Part shown: piece by piece, positions 35,410 to 44,100 of the stretch | Layout of the letters: each line of letters opens with the position of its first letter | Numbering within the stretch: the stretch's first letter is position 1 | Assembly (NCBI GenBank): GCA_043764095.1 | Contig: JAYUKX010000155.1 | Span: forward strand, 1-64,000 | Direction of reading: 5' to 3' | DNA: 64,000 nt | Origin: M3007 sp043764095 | GTDB lineage: Bacteria > Bacteroidota > Bacteroidia > Chitinophagales > Saprospiraceae | The notes under the pieces: generated by a model | Database searches by the model: none | What the model was told of the DNA's origin: nothing | Seen by the model: only the letters and a program-made list of their open reading frames with translations | Position numbers and translations under genes: made by a program

Positions 35410-36426
35410 TTATTTGAACTTCATATTGCTATTGAATTTTTCGTCAGTCAGGCTTTCCAAAAACGCCACCAAATCGGCTTTTTCATTCGCAGTCAGGCCG
35501 AGAGGTTTCACCAAAATGCTTTTGTGCGGGTGATTTTTTCCCCCAGAATTGTAATGCTCCACCACTTTTTCGAGCGTCGAAAAACTGCCGTCGTGCATGA
35601 AAGGCGCAGTCAAGGCCACATTTCGCAGCGTCGGCACTTTGAAACGAGCCACGTCCGAGGAGTCCTCGGTCAGCCGAAAACGCCCCGCGTCGGGGTAGTT
35701 TTCGTACAAACCGTTGTTTTCAAAAGCATAATTTGAAAAATTGAACCCCTCGTGGCAGACCGCGCAGTTTGTTTTTTCGGAAAAAAACAGCGCCATGCCG
35801 CGCTTTTCCGGGTCGGTTAGTGCGTCGTTTTTTTTCAAAAAAAAGAACTCGTCGTAGCGGCTCCCGCCCGAAATCAGCGTCCGCTCAAAACAGGCGATGC
35901 CCCTCGTGATGATGTAAAAATCGGGGTCGCGCCCGTAAGCTTCGCGGCTCATCCGCACATAAACAGAGTCGGTTTTAAGGCGGTCGGCGATGAGTAAAAT
36001 ATTAAAATCGAACTCATTGTGTTCCTGAATCGGCACTAAAACCTGCATTTCCAAAGTTGGCACGCCGCCCTCGCGGGTGAAATACGGGTGGTACGCGACG
36101 TTCGCCAAAGTCGGCGAATTTCGGATGCCCGCCGCACCGCCCACGCCTGGCGAAAACGCCACAGAATCCGAAAATGCCCGCCCCGATGCGTGGCACGAAG
36201 CGCAGGAAATCGAACTATCGCGCGACAAAGCCACGTCGTAAAAGAGCCGTTTGCCGAGGGCAAAACGCGCCGCAGTCAGTTCGTTATCCGCCGGAAAATT
36301 GGGCTGCGGAAAACCTTTCGGCACGACCAAAAGCGGTTCGGGTTCGATAGTCACTATGAGTTGCTGTTCCTTTCGGCAAGCGAAAAAAAACAGCAATCCG
36401 AGACCGATAACAATAATTTTTTTCAT
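35410..36426 (-). CDS. Diheme cytochrome-c peroxidase/MbnH-like enzyme (copy 2)
   Basis: 338 residues; lipoprotein-type leader (LGLLFFFAC, residues 9-17). Heme sites CASCHASGRAFSD (about 77) and CAVCHEGFNFSN (about 222), plus PTLRNVALTAPFMHDGSFSTLEKVVEHYNSGGK. It is clearly paralogous to copy 1 in order of motifs but diverged in sequence, suggesting separate duties. Lies directly downstream of the MbnP-like gene with a strong hairpin between them. Confidence 0.85.
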   Translation of the reverse strand: MKKIIVIGLGLLFFFACRKEQQLIVTIEPEPLLVVPKGFPQPNFPADNELTAARFALGKRLFYDVALSRDSSISCASCHASGRAFSDSVAFSPGVGGAAGIRNSPTLANVAYHPYFTREGGVPTLEMQVLVPIQEHNEFDFNILLIADRLKTDSVYVRMSREAYGRDPDFYIITRGIACFERTLISGGSRYDEFFFLKKNDALTDPEKRGMALFFSEKTNCAVCHEGFNFSNYAFENNGLYENYPDAGRFRLTEDSSDVARFKVPTLRNVALTAPFMHDGSFSTLEKVVEHYNSGGKNHPHKSILVKPLGLTANEKADLVAFLESLTDEKFNSNMKFK

Positions 36427-36452
36427 CTTTTGAAACTTTGCTTCGGCAAATT

Positions 36453-36493
36453 TTTGGCTTTGGAAAAACCATGAGGTTTTCCCAAAGCCAAAT
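36453..36493 (-). promoter_or_regulatory. Long stem-loop between the MbnP-like and MbnH-like genes
   Basis: TTTGGCTTTGGAAAAACC (36453-36470) pairs with GGTTTTCCCAAAGCCAAA (36475-36493 region) with one mismatch around an ATGA loop, an ~18-bp stem. On the transcribed (minus) strand no U tract follows directly, so it may act as a partial terminator or mRNA stabiliser setting the MbnP:MbnH ratio. Confidence 0.6.
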
Positions 36494-36529
36494 TTTACAG
36501 GTTTTGACCTACGAAAGCCGTATTTTAGG

Positions 36530-37510
36530 TCAATTCAACACTACCAGTTTTTCCACCTTAACTGGGCTGGAATTCTGCCAAAGATGCACGAAAAATAGCC
36601 CGGCGTGGTTCAATTCTGGCAGAGCGACAGACTGGTTTTCGCCAGCCGCCACGTTTTTGCGGAGCAAAATTTTACCGCTCAAATCGGTCACGGTTAGTGC
36701 GTAATCGTTCCCCGCAGGGAGCGAAAGATTGACCTGTGGCGCAACTCCATTTGCTGGGTTCGGCGAAACCGAAAACGTACCCGCGAACGATGGGTCAAAC
36801 ACCCTGGTAATCGTTTCCGCCTTGAAAACGATGTTCTTAAAATTGTTCAAAAGCGTCACCGCCGCGCCCGCCGTGCCATGCACCACTAGGCCGCCGGAGA
36901 TATTGATGCTTTTCATCGCCAGCGAATAATCGGCGATGACGTGAATCATTTTCATTTCAGGGGCGACCTGTTCGGCAGCGGTCGTGAGGGTTTGGGTTTT
37001 GTAGTTCGCGTCGCCGAGGGCATGTACCTGAAAATTTTGGGACAGGTTCGTGCCTGCATATCCCTCAATCGCCGCAAATCGGTAGCCCGACGCCCAACCC
37101 CATTGCATTTCCGGGTTTTTCGGCGCGAGCGGATGGCTGGCCGGGTAGATTGCCGGGTCGAGGTGATTTACGGCTTGCGGCACGCCGACCGAAAAAGTAA
37201 TGGCTTCCACGTTCTGCACACCAGGCATTTGGCCGAGGCTGTACATCGAATCAACCGCCGGGCGGACGAGCAAATACAGATCGGCGACTGGCGTGATTTG
37301 CCCGCCGTCGTGCGTGATTTTGATTTCAGAAATGTAGTACTCGAAGCGGGTGTACTTCATTTTGTATGTTCCTGCAGGATGGTCAATCTCCGTGTTGAGC
37401 GAAAAAACCGCCGATCCGAGGCGCGGAGCGAGGTGCAGCATGACCTCGTTTTGGGCGTTTGCCGTGAAAAAAGAGGCGAACAGGAAGGAGAATAAAAGAA
37501 CTTTTTTCAT
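36530..37510 (-). CDS. MbnP-like copper-binding protein with T9SS type A sorting domain
   Basis: 326 residues from ATG 37510 (chosen for the signal peptide MKKVLLFSFLFASFFTANAQ; the frame continues upstream to 37591). The MbnP-like domain (about 22-225) has LHLAPRLGSAVFSLN, YTRFEYYISEIKIT and MQWGWASGYRFAAIEG (Trp137, Trp139). In Methylosinus MbnP, MbnH converts a conserved Trp to kynurenine, creating a copper site; the QWGW motif is the likely counterpart. Residues about 255-326 (FSVSPNPANG ... VKVEKLVVLN) are a T9SS type A sorting domain, implying display on the cell surface. It lies between the BNR gene and the two MbnH-like genes. Confidence 0.85.
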   Translation of the reverse strand: MKKVLLFSFLFASFFTANAQNEVMLHLAPRLGSAVFSLNTEIDHPAGTYKMKYTRFEYYISEIKITHDGGQITPVADLYLLVRPAVDSMYSLGQMPGVQNVEAITFSVGVPQAVNHLDPAIYPASHPLAPKNPEMQWGWASGYRFAAIEGYAGTNLSQNFQVHALGDANYKTQTLTTAAEQVAPEMKMIHVIADYSLAMKSINISGGLVVHGTAGAAVTLLNNFKNIVFKAETITRVFDPSFAGTFSVSPNPANGVAPQVNLSLPAGNDYALTVTDLSGKILLRKNVAAGENQSVALPELNHAGLFFVHLWQNSSPVKVEKLVVLN

Positions 37511-37630
37511 AAAAGAATGAATTTGAAAATGATGAAATATTTTTTGAATCAATTGGAAAACAGCAATCCGACCCGTGGGCAGCCCTGCCAATTGTTCTTT
37601 AATGTGGATGAAAATCCGCTATTGGAAGCA

Positions 37631-39094
37631 CTACCGCTGAACGACAAACCGCCCAACCGTGAATCCCCCAACCTTGACGGAGTAAATTCCTGGTGACAGC
37701 CCCGACATATCAATCTGCATTTCCACGTCACCGGTTTCCCGGTGGAACTCGGCCATTTGCTGACCAATTGCATTGAATATCAACACCTTGGTCGTTTTGG
37801 CCGCAGCCGAAGAAGCAAATTTTTCATCCAAAACAAGTGTCACGCTGTGCTGAGCCGTCGGATTTGGATAAATTTTTTGATGATTTTCTTCCGGTAATTC
37901 GGTTGCCGGAGAAGTTGAATAGGTTCCTTTTCTGAACCCTACCGTACCGGAACTTACATCCTCCCAAACCACAGAAATCGTTTTGCCCGTCATGGCAACG
38001 TCTGCATTGGCTGCGTTTGTGTTTGCGACGGGTTCAAAAACGGGTGGCTCCGCGTCCGTGATGTCGAGGTCAAAATAGAGCGGCAACTGGTTGGCACCGT
38101 TCGCGGATTGTTTCATCACGATGGCGGCCACCTTTCCTGCATTAGCGATTCGCGGGTAATTCTGCAACGAAATGCCGGACAGTCCCCCGGTAATCGGTAC
38201 GATTTCGCCCGCTTTCAAATCGGAAAGTGATGCCCGACTGAAATAACAGCGCGGGCTGCCACCGGGCTGACTCATAAACACGGCGTACAAACTGTCGCCC
38301 AGAATAAAGCCGTCTGCGCCGCTCGAAGGGCAAGCCTGAATGAACCAGTTGGATTCGTCCACCGCAAAACCGGCGGGAAAAGTCTGCCCGCCATCCTGCG
38401 AAATACCCGCCCAGATGTCCCTGATGTTGTTCAGGTTGTCGCGGTAAAGCATGGCGACTGTTTGGCCGGAAGACACAACAGCCGCCGGGCAACAGTCGCA
38501 GACCGTTCCGCCCGAAAAGCCGCTCGCACGCACATCGGTCGAAAAACTCGCCCCGAAATCCTGCGACCGCGCCACGACGTAACGCGCATTGGAAAAATCA
38601 GGGTCAAATTTCATGAATGCGACGATTGGATTCCCTGCATCGTCGGTCGTGATGGTGGTAAATCTTGAAATGCTGTCGGTTATGGCTTCCACCTGAACGG
38701 GTGCGGAAAAAGTCGCGCCACCATCGAAGGAACGAATCAGGTAGATGGGATTTTGGGCAATTTCCGGCGATTGTTTGTAGGTAACGTAAACCGTGTCGCC
38801 ATGGGAAGCCAAATCAGGGCCTGCCCAAGAGGCTGTAAAAACCGGGATTTGAGCGGTGTTGACAGCCACGGGCGTAGAAAAAGCCACGCCGTTCCAACGG
38901 GAAAAATAGGCTTTGTTGGAGCCTTCCTTTCCCCATAAAACCATAGGATTGCCCGCTGCATCCAGTGCTATTCGCGGATGCGCGTTTCCAAAAGAGGCAG
39001 GCGCAACGGTCGTGGGTGGTTGCCAGACGATTCCGCTTTGAGCGGCAAGAATTTGAGCGGCAAGAAAAAAGGCCAACGTGGACAAATTTTTCAT
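37631..39094 (-). CDS. BNR/sialidase-fold protein with CDCC motif and T9SS sorting domain
   Basis: 487 residues from ATG 39094 (signal peptide MKNLSTLAFFLAAQILAAQ). A beta-propeller of BNR/Asp-box type repeats (SFDGGATFSAPVQV, SQDFGASFS, SQDGGQTFPAGF) carries GGTVCDCCPAAVV (about residue 200) and IQACPSSGADGF. Real sialidases lack such a CxCC; the paired Cys motifs beside MbnP suggest metal binding or a structural site. The last ~80 residues (KIYPNPTAQHSVTLVL ... GIYSVKVGGFTVGRFVVQR) form a T9SS type A sorting domain. Database labels of exo-alpha-sialidase for such proteins are probably misleading. Confidence 0.75.
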   Translation of the reverse strand: MKNLSTLAFFLAAQILAAQSGIVWQPPTTVAPASFGNAHPRIALDAAGNPMVLWGKEGSNKAYFSRWNGVAFSTPVAVNTAQIPVFTASWAGPDLASHGDTVYVTYKQSPEIAQNPIYLIRSFDGGATFSAPVQVEAITDSISRFTTITTDDAGNPIVAFMKFDPDFSNARYVVARSQDFGASFSTDVRASGFSGGTVCDCCPAAVVSSGQTVAMLYRDNLNNIRDIWAGISQDGGQTFPAGFAVDESNWFIQACPSSGADGFILGDSLYAVFMSQPGGSPRCYFSRASLSDLKAGEIVPITGGLSGISLQNYPRIANAGKVAAIVMKQSANGANQLPLYFDLDITDAEPPVFEPVANTNAANADVAMTGKTISVVWEDVSSGTVGFRKGTYSTSPATELPEENHQKIYPNPTAQHSVTLVLDEKFASSAAAKTTKVLIFNAIGQQMAEFHRETGDVEMQIDMSGLSPGIYSVKVGGFTVGRFVVQR

Positions 39095-39129
39095 AAAACG
39101 TTGATTGTGTGTTGAAAAAAGTTGAAAAA

Positions 39130-40470
39130 TCAATTAGAAAATAACAATCCGACGGCCAAACCGACCTGCAAACTACCCTTTTGCCCTGCCCAAAAAGGCT
39201 CGAAACGCAGCGCAGCGCGGCTGGAAAACCGCCGCTCGATACCCGCTCCGACGAGCCAGCCGAGCGAATTTTGGGTGGTCGTCACGGCCTGAATTTTCGG
39301 GATGTGTCCGCTTTGAAAGCATAAATCCTGACAGACCTCGGTGAAATGCGTGACCTGCAAGTTGCTTTTTTGGGCAAAATCAATGATTGCGCCGCCGCGT
39401 AAAAAGACCTGCCAACGACCGCTGCCAAACCGCCGCTCAACGGTTAACGGGACGCGCCAAGCAGTCGAACTGCGCACAGTTTTCATGTCGAGCATAAACG
39501 GTTTGTCGTCGGGCATCGTCGTGCCGATGTCCTGTTGTTGCAGCTGCAGTGAAAGTTTGGATTGCTGTCCGCCCGAAATCACGGCATATTGAAACTCGTA
39601 TTCTTTCAGTCCCGGGTCGTTCGAGTTGAGGACAACGCCATCCATAAGCCGCAGCGTGGCAGTGTGCGCTGCCTCGTGGGTCTGTTGCAAATGCTGGATT
39701 CCAAGGGCAAAACGCCAGTTTTTGCGCGGCTGAAATGCCCCGGAAATACCTGCCTGCCAACCTCGACCGGGGTGCGCAGACTGCTCGGCGAATGCCAAAC
39801 CGCGCAGGTTTTCGGACTGATTATTTTGTAAAAAAATGGCAGGTGCGACCTCAAAGCCAAACCAAAAACGGGGCTTCGCGCTGCTACGGGATGGCAAAAT
39901 CGGTTGAAAAATGGGCTGCAATTCAGGCCGAAAAACCGTTTCGGCAAGCGGCGCGATGGCGTGGGCGGGTAGTTTTTCGAGGGTCAATTTTTTTTCAAAA
40001 TGAAAAACGCCGGTCTGCGCTGGCAGCGATTTATCCTCAAATTTTTGGTCTGCAAAAAGTGGCGTACTCGAATCTGACTGAGATGTCATTTCGAGGGAAT
40101 CTGCCCAAATTCCGCGTTCAATCTTGGGCTGATTCTTTCGAAATGACATCGCGTTAGGGCTTGGTACTTCGGCTTTTCTTTCCAAAAAGTGCGACGATTC
40201 GGCATTTGTTTTCGCAATCAGCGGCAACGCTGCGGGCTGTTTTTGCTCAAAAATAGGCGCGGTCGGCGGCACATTTTTTAGTTTGAAAATCAAAAAACAT
40301 GCGCCAAAGGCAGCCGCGACGGCGGCCAAGTTCCACCCAAAAACGGGCGGTCGGCGGCGGCGTTTTTTGGGCAAATTTGGTTCGAGCCGCTGCCAAGCGT
40401 CGGCGGGCGCATCGTGCTGGAAACCGCCCAGCTTTTGGCGGAGCCAATGTTCGGTAGAGTCATTTTTCAT
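39130..40470 (-). CDS. Putative anti-sigma factor fused to a barrel-like domain
   Basis: 446 residues. N-terminus is cytoplasmic-looking and charged (TEHWLRQKLGGFQHDAPADAWQRLEPNLPKKRRRR), then one membrane helix (about 46-64, LAAVAAAFGACFLIFKL), a ~130-residue low-complexity linker, and a C-terminal ~230 residues of alternating strands with terminal aromatics (RFWFGFEVAPAIFLQNN, SLGWLVGAGIERRFSS, LQVGLAVGLLFSN) like small outer-membrane porins. It overlaps the sigma gene by 4 bases (ATGA), the usual arrangement for sigma/anti-sigma pairs. How one protein could carry both an inner-membrane helix and a barrel is unclear. Confidence 0.65.
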   Translation of the reverse strand: MKNDSTEHWLRQKLGGFQHDAPADAWQRLEPNLPKKRRRRPPVFGWNLAAVAAAFGACFLIFKLKNVPPTAPIFEQKQPAALPLIAKTNAESSHFLERKAEVPSPNAMSFRKNQPKIERGIWADSLEMTSQSDSSTPLFADQKFEDKSLPAQTGVFHFEKKLTLEKLPAHAIAPLAETVFRPELQPIFQPILPSRSSAKPRFWFGFEVAPAIFLQNNQSENLRGLAFAEQSAHPGRGWQAGISGAFQPRKNWRFALGIQHLQQTHEAAHTATLRLMDGVVLNSNDPGLKEYEFQYAVISGGQQSKLSLQLQQQDIGTTMPDDKPFMLDMKTVRSSTAWRVPLTVERRFGSGRWQVFLRGGAIIDFAQKSNLQVTHFTEVCQDLCFQSGHIPKIQAVTTTQNSLGWLVGAGIERRFSSRAALRFEPFWAGQKGSLQVGLAVGLLFSN

Positions 40471-41024
40471 ATAATAACGAGCGTTTTTTGAATGATTTTT
40501 TTCAAAAATGCTTTGGCGCGGGTCAATTGTGAGCGCGAAGTGCTGGCGGTAATGCCGAGTTCGCGGGCGATTTCCTCGTGACTTTTTTCTTCCAAAACCG
40601 CTAAATTCAGGACGGCGCGAAACCCCGGCGGCAATTTTTGGAGCAAGGCAATGACAGATTCGGGGTCGTCCGGGTCAAAATCTTCATTGGTTTCAATAAA
40701 GGTGTTTTCGAGCCAATCGAGTTCGATCATTTCGGGCAGTTTTTTTTGCCTGTGAAAATGCTCGATGCCTGTCCGCACAAAAATCCGCCGCACAAAACCG
40801 TCCCAACTTCCCTCGCCACGAAATTTTCCGATGTCGCGGAAAACGCGGATAAACCCCTCTTGCAAAAGGTCTTCGGCTGCAGCGCGGCTTTCGGAAAAGC
40901 GCAGGCAGACACCGAACATGGGGCTTTTTACCCGCTCGAAAAGTTTGCGCTGTGCTGCCCGGTCGCCCGCCGAGCAAGCGGCCGCCAAATTCAGGTCGGG
41001 CGTTTTTTTCGTAAAATCCTCCAT
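40467..41024 (-). CDS. ECF-type RNA polymerase sigma factor
   Basis: 185 residues. Region 2 spans about 25-95 (SRAAAEDLLQEGFIRVFRDIGKFRGEGSWDGFVRRIFVRTGIEHFHRQKK) and region 4 about 120-180 (LPPGFRAVLNLAVLEEKSHEEIARELGITASTSRSQLTRAKAFLKK). Directs RNA polymerase to a dedicated promoter set when released by an anti-sigma factor. It is first in a minus-strand cluster: sigma, barrel/anti-sigma, BNR protein, MbnP-like, two MbnH-like enzymes. Likely regulates this cluster. Confidence 0.92.
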   Translation of the reverse strand: MEDFTKKTPDLNLAAACSAGDRAAQRKLFERVKSPMFGVCLRFSESRAAAEDLLQEGFIRVFRDIGKFRGEGSWDGFVRRIFVRTGIEHFHRQKKLPEMIELDWLENTFIETNEDFDPDDPESVIALLQKLPPGFRAVLNLAVLEEKSHEEIARELGITASTSRSQLTRAKAFLKKIIQKTLVII

Positions 41025-41177
41025 AATTGACCGTCATTAAAGAGGTGCTACACAGCATCCGAAAACGCTGCACAGCCTCGTGAAAAATCTTTGAAAAATG
41101 AAAAAGTTTTCTTCCTTTGGCTCAACACCTACATGCCGAATGCTTCCAACATAAGGAAACCACAAGTTATCATTATT

Positions 41178-44100
41178 TTATTGCTTTATTATCGGTAAGG
41201 TTTTGGTAAAGCCCTCGGCAATAATTTTAATAAAATAGGTACCCGGCGGCAATTGCCCAATGTTCAAAACGCGGCTCGCGCCGTCTTTCAAAAAGGCATT
41301 GTCCCAAGCGGCGGTTCTGCCTAGATTATCTAGCACTTGGACAGCGGTCGTTGAACTACCTACACACGTTATAGATACCAAACCGCTGGTCGGGTTGGGA
41401 GCGATGGACAAGTTGAAAAATTCGTTTTGGCCAATAGTGGAGACGATTATCGTCACCAGAATTGTATCCGAAGCGGTACAGCCGGCCAGATCTGTTACTG
41501 TAACGGCATAAATCCCCATTGAATTGACCTCGATTGTGGAGGTTGTTGCGCCGTTTGACCATTGATAAATCAAGTCGGGGGCAGTTGCGTCCAGCGTAAT
41601 TTCCTGCCCTTGTACTAAAACAATGTCCGCTCCGAGGTTTATCGTTGGAATAGCGTTCACTAAAACCTGCGCAGAAACTGGTACGGAAACGCAGCCCAAA
41701 CTTGTTCCAATTACCGAAAAAGTGCCCGTTTCCGTCGGACTGACGCTGATAGAATTGCCGGTTTCACCATTGCTCCATTGGTAATCGGTCGCATCGTTTG
41801 CCGTCAAAATCGCGGTTTCTCCAGCGCAAATCGTTGTATTGTTCACCGCAACGACAGGCAGCGGATTGACCAAAACCTGCGCAGAAACTGGTACGGAAAC
41901 GCAGCCCAAACTTGTTCCAATTACCGAAAAAGTGCCCGTTTCCGTCGGACTGACGCTGATGGAATTGCCGGTTTCACCATTGCTCCATTGGTAATCGGTC
42001 GCACCGTTTGCCGTCAAAATCGCGGTTTCTCCAGCGCAAATCGTGGTATTGTTCACCGAAACGACAGGCAGCGGATTGACCAAAACCTGCGCGGAAACAG
42101 GTGCGGAAACGCAGCCCAAACTTTTACCAATCACCGAAAAAGTACCCGTTTCCGTCGGACTGACGCTAATGGAATTGCCGGTTTCGCCATTGCTCCATTG
42201 GTAATCGGTTGCGCCATTTGCCGTCAAAATCGCGGTTTCGCCAGCGCAAATCGTGGTATTATTTACCGAAACGACAGGCAGCGGATGCACCAAAACCTGC
42301 GCGGAAACTGGTACGGAAATGCAGCCCAAACTTTTACCAATCACTGAAAAAGTGCCCGTTTCCGTCGGACTGACGCTGATGGAATTGCCTGTTTCGCCAT
42401 TGCTCCATTGGTAATCACTCGCGCCATTTGCCGTCAAAATTGCGGTTTCGCCAGCGCAAATCGTGGTATTATTTACCGAAACGACAGGCAGCGGATTGAC
42501 CAACACCTGCGCGGAAACAGGTGCGGAAACGCAGCCCAAACTTTTACCAATTACCGAAAAAGTGCCCGTTCCTGTCAGATTGACGCTGATGGAATTGCCG
42601 GTTTCTCCATTGCTCCATTGGTAATCGGTTGCACCGTTTGCCGTCAAAATCGCGGTTTCGCCAGCGCAAATCGTGGTATTGTTCACCGAAACGACAGGCA
42701 GCGGATTGACCAAAACCTGCGCGGAAACAGACGCGGAAACGCAGCCCAAACTTTTACCAATCACCGAAAAAGTACCCGTTTCCGTCGGATTGACGCTGAT
42801 GGAATTGCCTGTTTCGCCATTGCTCCATTGGTAATCGGTCGCACCGTTTGCCGTCAAAATCGCGGTTTCGCCAGCGCAAATCGTGGTATTTGCAACTGAA
42901 ATAATTGGAATTGGGTGCACCGTGACAGTCGCGAAAACTGGCGCCGAATGAACGCCTGCCGTTTTCCCAACGACGGTATAAGTGGTTGTTGCGCTCGGAC
43001 TGACCGTAATGCTGTTGCCTTCAGCCCCGTTGCTCCATTGATAATACATTGCCCCGCTCGCGACCAAGGTTGCCGACTGTCCGGGACAAATATTTTGGCT
43101 CGTTATAGTCACATCGGGCGGAGGGGCAGCCGCTGGGCAACCGCCCGGAAAATAGAGGTCAATAATGTTTTGCATGGCTTGCTTGCCCAATGTGCCATGA
43201 CTCGAATTATACTGCGTCTTCCAAATATTGTACCAACCTGACCCATAATCAGGGTCGCCGCCCGCTGGGATGCTGCCGCCAAAAAAGGTATTGGCATGGG
43301 TCAAAAACTGAGTGTTATTGGCGGGAAGAATGTCTTTGTAATGCGTCAATCGATCGCAAATTAGTTTTGAGGGTTGTAGATTTTCAGCATTAATACGGGT
43401 TTTGAGCACTGCTGCGTTTTTCGGTTGCACGCCCCAAAAATGGATGAGCGGACGAATATCTACTCCGGCCGTTCTCGAAAACCGCAAAATCCGGCTGTCC
43501 ACGGCGGTCAAACCATCACTCGGCGTTTGCGCAATAAAATCCAAATTCTCTTTTTTATAAAACGAATCAATCATTTCCCAGCCAAAAAGCGCCGCCATTT
43601 CGACATATTTTGCATAGCCGCGTTGTTGGTAGCGCACCTCGTCTTTGGTGGTGTTCGAAATATCCATCGGATTGCCCGCCCGGAAATTAGGCGTAACCAT
43701 CCAGTTCATCGCCGCTTGGTCGCGGGTGATTTGCGGGTGATTGTCAAATGATTCGCCGAGCGCAGTGTCAATATTCATCCCATAAAGTCGGTTGTAAATT
43801 GCTGCCGCGAGCAAATTGACCGCCGCTTCGCCCTCGCCAGGAAAATTGCTAAACAACTGCGCATGACCCATTTCGTGAAATTCCGTTTCCCAAAAATTCA
43901 CGCCTGGTTTCAAAAACCAGTGGTTTTTATTGCCATTCTCCACTTTTGACGGGTCGTAAGTATTGTTGATTTGTGGGTTTCCAATGCCGTAGCCGCCGAA
44001 CATGATGTCCACGTCAATCTGCAAATAGAGCATCGTATTGCTCCGAATGGCTGGATAACCGAGCATTTTAGACACCACATCCATTCGGTCGTCCCAATCC

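Noticed and set aside
37631..39094. True sialidase
   Set aside because: Only the BNR/Asp-box propeller is visible; the sialidase Arg triad and FRIP motif are not evident and CDCC is unlike sialidases.
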